A stretch of DNA of 64,000 nucleotides from Orobanche coerulescens. Lineage: Eukaryota; Streptophyta; Magnoliopsida; Lamiales; Orobanchaceae. Position numbers and translations under genes: made by a program. Position 1 is the stretch's first letter; each line of letters opens with the position of its first letter. Of this stretch, positions 1 through 10,148 are shown piece by piece. A model generated the notes under the pieces. That model worked only from the letters and a program-made list of their open reading frames with translations. It was not told the origin of the DNA and ran no database searches. The stretch lies in NCBI GenBank assembly GCA_033398695.1, contig CM065814.1, positions 104,906,501-104,970,500 on the forward strand, given 5' to 3'.

Positions 1-764
1 CATCTAGAAGAAAAATATACTATTTTTTTCCTTTATATGAATATTTGTAGACGTTTATCTTAAGATACATTAATTTGACAAGATATAAGGAAAATATTAT
101 ATGGCCGGATGATTTTTTACATAATATAATAGTTCATGTCCTTTTTGGTTATTGTTGCTGAAAAAATACTTATTTTGCCAACACAATAACAACTTAAAAT
201 AATGAATAACTTATAAGTTCAACAATCCAAATACATTTAGAGCCTATTTTTAAAATAAAATTATGAGCTTATCAATTCCTAAAATAGCTTATTAGTTGTA
301 GGAGTTTATAAGCTCTTTTAAATAATCATAGTCTAGAGTATAATGATATGTAGTAAAATCGATTATTTAAAAAGAACACATAAAAAATTGAGCTCGTATT
401 TGCTGTCTATATCCATTTTTTTTAGCAAAATCAATTTGTCAGGTTTGCGTCTCGATTTGTTACTTCGAAACCAAGTAAAAAAATAGATATAAGGACTTTA
501 AAACATATTCGCTTCTTTATATTTCCCCTGTCCATCAAAGTATGCTTATTTTGACTTTAATCGATCAATGTTCCTTTTAATTTTAATCGATCTCCCCAAA
601 TACAGTGTTGATCATTAATAACTTTAATTATATAAAAATAAAATTATAAAAAATAATATTTAAAAAATATACATTAAGACAAATCAAACAATTACTTACC
701 GGATTATAATCTATATATATAATTCAAAAGGGTATTATAGTAAAATATAATTTTTATTACGGGA
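1..764. other. AT-rich non-coding DNA
   Basis: No reading frame with recognisable protein similarity and no clear repeat boundary is visible. The stretch is AT-rich with poly-A/T tracts. It is probably old decayed repeat or intergenic DNA. Confidence 0.5.
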
Positions 765-765
765 G

Positions 766-872
766 ATAACCCCTACTGATGATAACCCCTACTATAAAAG
801 CCCCTACTGATGATAACCCCTATTATATATATAACCCCTACTATATAGTAGGGGTTATGATCAGTAGGGGTT
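766..872. repeat. Fold-back repeat built from AACCCCTACT units
   Basis: Direct copies of a unit close to GATAACCCCTACT (766-846) are followed by inverted copies AGTAGGGGTTAT (846-872). Positions 831-858 are a perfect 28-bp palindrome centred on TATATA. It could be the core of a small fold-back element; no target duplication was identified. Confidence 0.7.
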
Positions 873-1009
873 GTATGCATTGACATGATGTACATTATGT
901 ATTATTAGGAGTACAAAAGGTGGTTCTCGCAGTTCTCGCACTTAACAGAGTTCTGAAAATAAAGTTACACTATATATATATACGTTGCAATTTATAATAG
1001 ATGTCGGGA

Positions 1010-1505
1010 GACGTGGCCTTAGAAAAAGGTCAGCTTCCCGAAGAAGCATGTATATGAAGATGTCCACTTCACGGTATATCTTTACTCTGAATGATGGAGC
1101 AGTATCCGGGAGAAGTGCCAAGCAAAGCGCGACTGCAATTTCTACATGTCAAGCCGAATATCAGGCAGCCAGGAGGCTGCTAAAGAAGCTTTTTGGATTA
1201 AGAAGTTCACTGAGGAACTTCAAGTGGTTCCTGACGCAGAGAAGCCCGTGACGCTGTTTTGCGAACGACGGGGCTGTGGCACATGCTAAGGAGCCTAGGG
1301 CTCACCAGAACACCAAACATATTGAGACAAATATCATTTTGTTAGAGAAATAGTTCAGAAAGGAAATGTTATACTCCAGAGAGTAGACACAGCAAATAAC
1401 GTTGCTGATCCACTGACCAAGCCACTATCTCATATGGTCTTAGAGCGACATCTGAGTACGAGTATTATATACCATAGTTTGTGGCATTGAGTGCAAGTGG
1501 GATAT
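1010..1505 (+). pseudogene. Copia polyprotein 3' fragment (RNase H end)
   Basis: The translation carries YIFTLNDGAV, SAKQSATA and CQAEYQAA, and further on in other frames the C-terminal NVADPLTKPLS motif typical of Ty1/copia RNase H. It aligns by eye with 47060-47511 of the Copia element further right (YIFTLNGGVV, SAKQSTTA, NVADPLTKPLS). Frameshifts and stops break it, and the upstream integrase and reverse transcriptase parts are missing. The purine tract GCAAGTGGGA lies at its end. It is a dead 3' remnant of the same Copia family; the left boundary is uncertain. Confidence 0.8.
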
Positions 1506-1690
1506 TGTTAGGAATATGCCCTCGAATGCCACTCAGAGGATGAGAGAGTGAGAGCATTGTATTGTAGTTATGAACATTTATTAAATAAGGCATTTATTAT
1601 TACTATATTATTGTATATCACTGGCATCGTGATTTGGTATATAGAATAATAGTCCTTGCATTCGAAGATGTCCATTTGGTATATAAAAAA
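1506..1690 (+). mobile_element. Truncated Copia 3' LTR
   Basis: Starts TGTTAGGAATATGCCCTCGA, matching with few changes the LTR starts at 40346 and 47527. Similarity fades after about 180 bp, so most of the roughly 2-kb LTR is lost. It follows directly on the RNase H remnant and its purine tract. Confidence 0.75.
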
Positions 1691-2110
1691 AATCTAGAAA
1701 AAGGTGGCCTCCTGGAAAGCTAGCCGACGGCTTGTCAAAAAAAGGGAAAAAAAATAATTAGTCGGTCGGCGGCGATGGCCCGCGGGAAAGTAGGCTGTTG
1801 ACCTGGCGTTAAAAAAAAACTTGGTTGGATCTGTCGGTGGCCTGCCAGAAAGCAGGCCAGCTGTCGGGCGTTAAAAAAATTTCCGGCCGTCGGAAAGCAG
1901 GCCGGCTACCTGGAGTACAAAAAAAACTTATCTGCTCGTCGGATTTCTGTCGGAAAGCAGGTCGGCGGCTTAGCATTTAAAAATAAAAATTAGGCGGCCG
2001 CCGGAAAGCAAGTCTCCAGACCTGGCGGAAAAAAATGGCCATACGCCGGAGGTCTACCAACAACCGGCGGCTGCCCTGCCGGAAAACTGGTCCCGGAGGT
2101 TCGTAGTTTT
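1690..2110. repeat. Degenerate GC/poly-A minisatellite, block 1
   Basis: About six to seven imperfect units of roughly 50-60 bp. Each has a GC-rich part resembling GTCGGAAAGCAGGCCGGC and a run of A's ending the unit. Units are strongly diverged but keep the CGGAAAGCAGG core. Function and origin are unknown. Confidence 0.65.
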
Positions 2111-2345
2111 TTTTTTTGAAAAATAATTGTCCCTTTAATTTAATTTAATTTAATTTAATTTAATATTCTAAGGGTATGTTCTAAAATTGATTATTATTGA
2201 ACATTAGATATTATTATTATTATTATATAATAAATTTCAACATAAATAGAAGGGGAGGGAGGAGTAAAATTGTCTTTTCAGATGCACACTCGGACAACCA
2301 AAAAGTATCACTGTCGTTCATATTATAGACTAGAGATTACATGTG
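2103..2345. repeat. Unoccupied paralog of the DNA-transposon target site
   Basis: This stretch (T run, TTTAA repeats, TTCTAAGGGTA, ATTATT repeat, then GGAGTAAAATTGTCTTTT) matches by eye positions 2760-2860 joined to 16656-16740. The latter two are the flanks of the inverted-repeat element, so this diverged duplicate shows the site without the insertion. It also holds a (TTTAA)n microsatellite at 2129-2163. Confidence 0.6.
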
Positions 2346-2414
2346 ACATAATGGCACGGTGATGGTGGTATAATTAAATTATGAAAATTAAATTACCAGA
2401 TTGGTTGCTCTAAG

Positions 2415-2760
2415 AAAATGGTCCGAAAATTCTATCGGTGGCCGACGGTCCTGCTGTAAACAAATAAGAAAAAAAATTAAGGAACGCCGGAAAGTAGTCC
2501 GACGTGCCTCGCGTTTTACAAAGAAATTAGCCGTTTGCCTGAGGATGCAGGTGGACATCTTGGCGTTTAAAAAAAATTGACCGGCCGCCGACGGTGGCCT
2601 CGCATTAAAAAAAAAAGAAAAAAAGAAAAAAAATGACCGGTATGGAGGTCATGAGCCACTTGATGGTGGCTCATCGGAAAACATATCGCGACACAGCGTA
2701 ACAAAAGAGGCATCCACCGCGACGCCCGCTTTGAAAGCATGCCTACAGTGGCGTAAAAAA
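2415..2760. repeat. Degenerate GC/poly-A minisatellite, block 2
   Basis: Units again alternate GC-rich segments (such as CGCCGGAAAGTAGTCCG) with A runs, as in block 1. Together with the duplicated flank after each block, this suggests a tandem duplication of a module of about 650 bp (1690-2345 versus 2415-2860 plus 16656-16740). Confidence 0.55.
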
Positions 2761-3241
2761 GTATTTTTTTTTTAAATTAATTGTCCTTTTAATTTAATTT
2801 TATTTACTATTCTAAGGGTATTTTTTAAATTTATTATTGTTAGACATTTAATATTATTATGGGTGATTTACATCTGACAACCTTTTTAGATGCCATAAAA
2901 ACGTTTGAGTCCTTATGTTTTCATATTTTACAACGAAGGACAAAACTTGAACTCCTGAAAATTTGTATTTACAGTTAAGGAACAAAGTCAGCTTTGATGT
3001 TGATGTCATAGGAGAGAGATTTTCTTTTCCCTTTGTGCCCCTTACTGCTTTTTATTTTTCCTTTTCTTTAAAACAAAATATCACGTGAGCTGTGTAATAC
3101 CCGAGATTTCTATGTAATTGGAACTTGTGATATTATAATAATTGTACTTTTGTCTGAGTACTATTCTCCGTATTTCATAGTCCGATGTGGTCGAGCGTTT
3201 AATTTCGTGGTTGTGATTTAAAGATTGTGAATCTGCGCATG

Positions 3242-3536
3242 TAGCGCACGCTACCGGCTATGTTTAGCGTGCGCTAACGTAGATTCATAGCGCACGCTAC
3301 AGAGGGTCATTAGCGCACGCTATGCGTGGTCATTTTGATTGGGACGTGCGATAGGTGAAATCTGGCCGGGGGACCCCTGTCGGATTGTGTCGGGATGTAC
3401 CTGGACGGCTTTCGGGGAAAAGCCGAGTCAACGCCTTAGTGCACGCTACAGGTATATGCGTAGCGCACGCTAAAGTGCTGAGTACAGTTTAGTCAGTGAG
3501 CCGTTAGCGCACGCTACTGAGCAGTCTAGCGCGCTA
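3242..3536 (+). promoter_or_regulatory. TAGCGCACGCTA palindrome array, U3 of element 1
   Basis: About eight copies of TAGCG(CA/TG)CGCTA or one-base variants: 3242, 3265, 3288, 3311, 3437, 3461, 3505 and a shorter one at 3527. Each is an inverted repeat of TAGCG around a 2-bp centre and holds two CpGs. The array lies immediately upstream of the TATA-like box and recurs in the 3' LTR at about 13680-13978. Protein binding or a role in silencing is inference. Confidence 0.8.
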
Positions 3537-3547
3537 ATAGCTATTTA

Positions 3548-3557
3548 TTATAAATAG
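3548..3557 (+). promoter_or_regulatory. TATA box of element 1 LTR
   Basis: TTATAAATAG sits 3' of the palindrome array. It is followed after about 30 bp by a pyrimidine-rich stretch (TTCAGTTCTCTCTACG) suitable as a start region. The same box is at 13990-13999 in the 3' LTR. Confidence 0.65.
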
Positions 3558-4226
3558 AGACTGACATCTATTCGTGATTTCAGTTCTCTCTACGCCCATT
3601 ACCCGAATTCTTACACTTAGAACATAACTTCCTTCATCCTAAACACTTCATATCAACACCCTAGCTCGTGATTGAAGATCGCACATCGTTGGAGATTGGT
3701 GTTCAAGCCTTCGGTGTTGGACTTCTTCGATTTCCTCCGTGTTCTTCACTACTTTGAGGTAGGTGATTCTTCACCGATGTTAGTAATGTTCTTAAGGACG
3801 TCTGATCATGTTTACATAACCAGTTATTTCGTTTATGATCGGTCATCACATGTTAGAAGGATACTTTGACGTATCGGCACTATTTATCGTATGAACCTTT
3901 GAACCATCTTAGTAGTATGGACTCCTAAGCATTTTCAAATCGAATTATGATCAGTAATCGGAGATTACCTAGTTAAATGCGTTTACGTAAGGAATCATAT
4001 GTTGTGGGTCTTGAAACAATCGGAACTTAGAATATTTCTTGAAGATCTTAGAAAAGATATGTTGTTGAGATGATTATCCGTATAAGTTGTACCTCATGAT
4101 CATGGAACTTCCACAAAACTTATTAGCATGACGTGCTTGAGGATGACATGTTGTATCAACATAGAATTCGTGAATTCACCACCTTTCAACCCAGTTTTTC
4201 CGGTAGCAGTATTCTGCCATGCAAGG

Positions 4227-4412
4227 TTAGCGCACGCTAACATATGTGAGTTAACGTGCGCTATCGAGGTTCATTAACGCCGTAACGTCGTAGCGTCGTT
4301 ATGTATCGGCCGATTCAATCTGGCGATTCGTAGCTAGCGCACGCTAGTCTTACCCGATAAGCGTGCGCTAACAGCTGCTTAGCGCACGTTACGTAGAGTA
4401 TGTAGCGCACGC
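4227..4412 (+). repeat. Second palindrome cluster in element 1 LTR
   Basis: Further copies of TAGCGCACGCTA and relatives (TTAGCGCACGCTAA at 4227, then about 4333, 4378 and 4401) lie some 700 bp downstream of the TATA box, inside the predicted leader intron. The corresponding part of the 3' LTR is 14668-14862. The two LTRs disagree here far more than elsewhere. Confidence 0.7.
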
Positions 4413-5262
4413 TAAGCGATCGAGCATTGTTTATTTTGAGCTTTTCGGCCGTAGACCGAATTGTTAGGCCATCGTTCGACTTGAGATGATTTGTATATCG
4501 TTCCTTTTGTTAAGGTTCGAGCTTGTTACGTTGATCGAAGGAGGCGGCCTTCGAGTGTGTCGAGATCATTGAAGTGTTTCGTCCTTGCCATTTTCGAGGC
4601 AAGTATCATATGTCGAGTTTGATTTATCATGCTTGTGGTTTTGTTCATATTGTTGAATATGAGATGTATTTCTGGAAATTCTCGTGATATTCGTTGTTGT
4701 TTGTTCGTATTGATGAACATATTGAAATGCATTTGTGTATGCATAATTGATTGATTATGGTATAAATGATCCGAGGGGGTCATGAGGATCTATGCTGAGG
4801 GCGCTGGATCGAATGTCCACCATGCGTTGGTCCGACGGGATCATCATGGGGATCTATGCTGAGGGCGCTGGATCGTTGGACGGGTTTTCCACCATGCGTT
4901 GGTCCGACGAGATCATCATGGGGATCTATGCTGAGGGCACTGGATCGCTAGATTACCTTGTATTGTGTTGATGGAATCGTGAGGATTCGCATCATTGGAT
5001 TCCGGTGGCGGAAGTCCGTTTTGCATGTTTTATGATGCATTGATGATTTATTGTATGATGATACTTGTACTAGCATTGTTTTGCTAACCCCTTCGGGGGT
5101 GGATATTGTTTTGATGTTCAGGTAGCCGAGGAGCGGGGAGGCAACCACAGTACCGACAGGACGATGAAATGGCTCAGTGATGTGATTGATGTTATTGTTA
5201 TTGTGATTGGTCTTTTTGGTTCGTTTAGTACTCGAGTACGTCTGTTTTAATAAGGTCAATTC

Positions 5263-8200
5263 TGTAATATCCGCAATTTTCGATTTTTCGGTAAATTTCT
5301 TTTTTCGGTCGGAGTCCGTTTTGACGACTCGCTCATGACCGTTTCGTCATTCTGGGAATGATTAATTCTGCACTTTTTGACATCCGAGTTCGTTTCGGTG
5401 TCGTTTGGTTGAGTTCCGTGCTTTTTAGCGACTTTTCCGCGCTTGAGTTCGATTCTTGCGAATCTCGTTGGCTATTTGTTTGAGTTTCCCGCAAGTCCGT
5501 TTAACTTTGTTAGACGTTTTGTGAACTTCGGTTTGGTTATTCGATCACGTATCGTGATTTCCGGGCGTTTTGGGCCATTTTGTAATTTCTTGAAAGTTAC
5601 GGGTATCCGTATCTGTAATTGTTGCCTCGACCCGTTTCTTGGTCGCGTATGACTAAATATGGTATTATGTTTTCATTTCGGGTCGTTGATGTCGTCCGCG
5701 AACTTTTCGTCGTGTTCGTTCCGTGCGTTTTCGGTAATCGGGTCGTCGAGCCCTGACGGTTGCGGGACTGGCCGGACGATTGCGGGCACCGGCCGGACGG
5801 GTGCGGCAGGAACCGGCGTAGCGCACGCTACGGCCGGAAGGCTGCGCGCTAACCGGCAGGTGTAGCGCCTGCTGGCCGCCTAACGCACGCCTTCTCGGGC
5901 ACAGGCGGAGGATTACGAGGTTACGGACTCGGTCGGGATCGGCGAGTAGCGCCGCTGCTGTCGGTCGTAGCGCACGCTAACCGGCAGGGTAGCGCCGCCG
6001 GCCGACTAGCGTACATTACAGGTAAGTTTGTTAGTCCGGTGGCTCTTTGGGCCAATTAAGCGCGCGGGCTTCCGGCCGTAGCGCACGCTAGCGGGAGTCG
6101 GTGGACGAGTCATGGTCGGCGAGGTGGTCGGTGGTGCCGGGTCATGCGGGCCATGGCGAGAGTGCTCGGCGGTGCGGCGATAAGCGCACGCTAGTCCGGA
6201 AGGCTAGCGCACGCTAGTTCCGGCCCAGTATATATATGACAGACCAGCCACATTTCCCTTCGTTTTTCATTTCCTTCCTTCTCCGTCCGCGAATGGCGAT
6301 TCATGGGTGACGAAGCCATGTTGTTTAACAACAAATCCATGAAGTTCTTGAGTTCATAACATCAATCAATCGTCCGTTATCATCCTTTGATCCAGCGAAT
6401 CAAGGTAATCTTCCTTAGAACCCTAATTTCGTGAATTTGGGGATTTTTGCATTTTCGTCCGATTCGTTCCGTGTTGTTGATTAATTCATGATGGGTATGA
6501 TTAATCTTGGTAGTATTCTTGCGTTTAACATCATTTAATCCATTGTTCTTCGTCGAATCGAAGTATATTTCTTGATTTCCTTCGAATTGACTTTTTGGGG
6601 ATTTGTTCTCGATCTCGTTTTTCATCCGTTTTTGATGGATCGATTGTGGTTAAATGATGTTGTTAAACACATTCTATGGATTGTATATCCATATTTCAAC
6701 TTGGAATTCCGTTTTCGGGTTTTGACGGGACGAATCGTGTTCTTGGCCGTTTTGGGGGAAATCCGTGAACCTTTGTCATTTGTTCTTTGAATTCAGCGGC
6801 TTTGGGTCGTTCTTTTGAATTCATTTTCGTTGTTATTGTTTTCGTTCGTAGTTCATTGTTGTGGATTGTCGTTCGGTGGAGTCGGCGAGTTCGTAGTCGG
6901 TTCGTGCCAACCTACTTCGGTCGATTCTCCGCGTTGTTCTTATTCGAGGCAAGTACCTTGCCCATACTTTTCTTATTTTATGGATATGATGATCGGTGAT
7001 CGTCTTGGTGTGTTTGTTTGGTTGTTTGAAATGAAGTTTCAAAAGATTTCGGTTTGGCCTCATTAAAGGCTTTCTTTCATAATGCGTGTGTGTTTTGTGA
7101 ACGGCGTGTTTTGGGAATTGATTGTGATTTGATTATTTTGAACGTTGAAGTATTTGATGATGATACTCCTATTGTTTAAAGTATGGAATCGTGCATTCCG
7201 TATTTAATCTTGTTATTGTGTTTTGAAGAGTTTGATAATGGTGTCGAGTTAATGGCCATCTCTAGTGAGTATTCTTAATGAACCTACATTCTTAGCATAT
7301 TAGTATTGCATGAGTAACGTGTGTGTGTGTATGCTCACTACGGGTTAGATCCGACGGGGTCTCGGTAGGGGTCCACGGAGGTGTGGATCGACGAGCTTTG
7401 CTTTTAACCACTACGGGTTAGATCCGACGGGGTCTCGGTAGGGGTCCACGGAGGTGTGGATCGACGGTTAATTGTGGTGAATTTTACAAATGTGATTTGA
7501 TATTGGCATTTCCGGAAATGAATGCTTTTGAACGGTTTTCATGATTGCATGCATTGACTAAGTGTGTAAGAGGTAAGTTGTTCGTTTGGCCTACTTGGCT
7601 AGGATGGCACAAGAGTATTTTGTTGTTTGTTTTAAATCCTTTATTTGTGGATTTTGGTGTTGGGAGACGAACCTTGTTGTCGTTCTTGTGTACTGAGAGT
7701 TGATGATATTTGGGGCTAAAATCCCAACAGTTTTGTAAAGGTCATTTGACGGATTTGGGGCTAAAATCCCAACGGTTTAGTAAAGGTTATTTTATGGAAA
7801 GTAAACCTTTGGGGCGGTGACCCCTTTTGTCTTTTGGATTTTGAAAAGTAGGATTTGATAATCCTAAATTGTTTTCTATTAAAACTCTCGATGGCATTCT
7901 AAACCGTTTTATAAATTACTTCCATTGATTTATGATATTTCGATATAGAAATGTTTTCTCAAACTCTTGCCTCGGGAAGTGCTTTTCGTTTCATTGGACC
8001 TTTGAGGATCCTTGGTTATTGTTATTCGTGGAATGTGAGGTGTATGGATCGTATTTGCACTTTGTTCTTGCACTAGCAAAACAGTGGAGTTTTGCTAACC
8101 CCCGAGTATTCGGGGGGTGGATGTCTGTTTTTGCATTCAGGTTTTGGAGCATAACACAGGGTCGGCACGAAGGATGATGAAAGATGATCGATACTACTCA

Positions 8201-8474
8201 CATGAGGAACCGTACATCGTGTGTTGGTTCAGTTGTACTTTATTTTCCGCTGCTATATTGTTCCCGTTGTACGGGTGTGGTTGTATTTTGTCCCCCTGCG
8301 TGGGCATGAGTTGTATTTGAGTTGTATGTAATTGTGGAAAGACCAAATCGGTCTACTGAGTCATTTTAGCCTGAAAGGCATGGTTGAGTTGTTATGTGTC
8401 GTTACCATCCTGGTAGATCCTTGAGGAAAGGTTCTACGGCGTGTAATATCCCTGAGCGGATTGGGGGTGTTACA
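5263..8474 (+). mobile_element. Solo LTR of the LARD family nested in the 5' LTR
   Basis: Starts TGTAATATCCGCAATTTTCG, ends GGATTGGGGGTGTTACA, and is flanked by AATTC at 5258-5262 and 8475-8479. The intact site, with a single AATTC, is preserved in the 3' LTR at about 15708. Sequence matches the LTRs of the element at 28900-37716 in the opposite orientation. No internal region or second LTR is present, so it is the product of LTR-LTR recombination after insertion into element 1. Confidence 0.93.
5819..6215 (+). promoter_or_regulatory. Palindrome array and TATA region of the solo LTR
   Basis: TAGCGCACGCTA copies at 5819, 5968, 6079 and 6204, with variants near 5881 and 6182, sit in a GC-rich block. 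A TATA-like GTATATATATG follows at 6229-6239. The layout is the same as in element 1 although the LTR family differs. Confidence 0.75.
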
Positions 8475-8651
8475 AATTCGATATGATTGCATAAGTTAAC
8501 TCATTTGATCGGTTGAATCAAATCTGTATTTGAACTTCAATTGTTCGATTATATTGTTTTTACACTTCTTTTAAAATCAGCCTTGTAAATCCTTATCTAA
8601 AGGGTTTACGGTGCTGTAATTATTCCGAATATCTCGGGGTGTTACAGAATA

Positions 8652-8663
8652 TGGTATCGGAGC
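8652..8663 (+). promoter_or_regulatory. PBS of element 1 (initiator Met tRNA type)
   Basis: TGGTATCGGAGC lies 5 bp after the 5' LTR end. It is one base off the common plant retroelement PBS TGGTATCAGAGC, complementary to initiator tRNA-Met. Confidence 0.85.
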
Positions 8664-8882
8664 TAAGATTTATGGATATCTTGGAAGTCGGGTTAGTTGG
8701 GTCTGTTTACGTTATTGATTATTGGTCGTAACATCACTGCTGAGCCAGCATCGTCGTGTGGACTGTGGTTGTAAGTTTCCTAATCTCGAATACTACTGTT
8801 TTATTTAATTCACGTCTTGTAAACATTAATGGATGTACTTTGAGAAAGTTTGTCCTGGATATTGAGTATTTATGTTTACAGT

Positions 8883-10100
8883 ATGTTGAGAGGAGGTCGT
8901 GGACGCGGACGCGGTCTTGGACGCGGACGTGGAAATGCGAGGCAAGAAGAGTCGGTATCTACTCCAGAGATAGCCGCTAGTCGAACGGATTCACATTCCG
9001 TGGGACAGCAGGGATCGGCAAATAATAATGCAGATCCTAACGTGCCGGGAGTGCTTCAGCAGGTGGTTGCCCAGATAAACCATTTTGCTCAAGTTGTGGA
9101 TCGCATGCAGACGGCGATGGGACAGCAGAATAACGTGGATAATCGGGGAGATAAATGGCTTACCGAGGTGGTCAAATTGCATCCTCCGAAATTTGGCCAG
9201 TTCGTGAGACGCTTTCGTGGGATCATTGGTGAAGGAATTAGAGAAGATTTTTGCGGGGATTAACTGTCCCAACGATAGGAAGGTTCCGGTCGCCCGGTAT
9301 CTTTTGACCAGGAGGCTTTGATGGTGGGAGGACATTCGACCATAGGAGCACAATGTTGACTGGACGGAATTCAAAGTGATGATGGAGGCACAGTATTGTC
9401 CTCGTCCAGTTAGAGAAGCCCGAGTTCGGGAGTTTTTCTCACCACAAAATTCGGAAGCATCTGTGACGGACGTGATTAAGACTTTTAATCACCAGCTGAC
9501 TTATGTGCGCCACTTGGTCAGGACCGAGGCGGAGAAGATTTTTCATTTTGACATGCGAATGAAGCCGGAAATTCAGCAGTATATGTCCGGATTTGAATGT
9601 ACCACCTTGCGACAGTATCAGGACAAGGCGTTGGCCTATGATATGAAGGAGCGGAGAGAAGGCGACGGAAGCAAAGAAACAGAAGGTGTCTGGCAACTTC
9701 ACGGAGGATAAGAGTAGCGGACCTCGCAAGGGTCAGTCCTATTTTCATTCATCCAGGAGACCTCCGCATCCTTCTCGAGGTGGAAAGAAGTTCCGGGTAG
9801 CACCGACTGTTTCAGACGCAGGAAAGAAGTGCTACAACTGTGGCAAGGCGGGGCATGTTCGACGTGATTGTTTCGCGCTTTCGTGACTGTTTCGAGTGTG
9901 GACAGGAAGGACATCGCGCAACATTTTGTGGGAATGCGACCCGATCTTTTGGTACTCGCACTCCAGCTCCAGATCTGAAGGAGACGAGTGAACCAGACGC
10001 AGCAAAGTGGATTTCAAGTGAAGCGGCCCAGGAAGAGAGAGGCATCCAGTCTTTGGGTGCATTCCTCCGCGCTGTCTGAAATGAGGAAATCGATGATCGA
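8883..10100 (+). pseudogene. gag: gag of gypsy element 1, frameshifted
   Basis: The start is placed at ATG 8883, which opens a Gly/Arg-rich N-terminus (MLRGGRGRGRGLGRGRG), common in this gag type. The capsid part continues to about 9215, then shifts frame; the match resumes near 9250 and in the frame read at 9376-9700 (TVDxDIRMKP-like region FDMRMKPEIQQYM). After another shift come two zinc knuckles, CYNCGKAGHVRRDC near 9830-9872 and CFECGQEGHRATFC near 9890-9935. At least three frameshifts mean no full-length Gag. Gag would coat the genomic RNA and form the particle. Confidence 0.85.
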
Positions 10101-10148
10101 GAACACGGTATTGCATCGTGTACGATTCAGATCCTTTTGTAACCAGTT

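Larger units (their letters stand above)
3093..8646 (+). repeat. 5' LTR of gypsy element 1, interrupted
   Basis: LTR sequence runs 3093-5262 and 8480-8646, with a foreign solo LTR plus duplicated AATTC between. Without the insert it is about 2337 bp, against 2346 bp for the 3' LTR at 13532-15877. It contains two palindrome clusters, a TATA box near 3548, donor-like GAG|GTAGGT at 3756-3762 and acceptor-like GATGTTCAG ending at 5121. Confidence 0.93.

Noticed and set aside
766..872. Possible interstitial telomere repeat
   Set aside because: The unit AACCCCTACT lacks the plant telomere CCCTAAA/TTTAGGG repeat; it is a fold-back repeat.
3242..3536. CRISPR-like array of short palindromic repeats
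   Set aside because: Repeats are 12 bp, irregularly spaced, inside a plant LTR, with no cas genes; bacterial CRISPR does not apply.
5443..5865. Short frames in the solo LTR as genes
   Set aside because: They recur only because the LTR recurs (minus strand 37325-37537), have no recognisable domain and lie in GC-rich or leader sequence.
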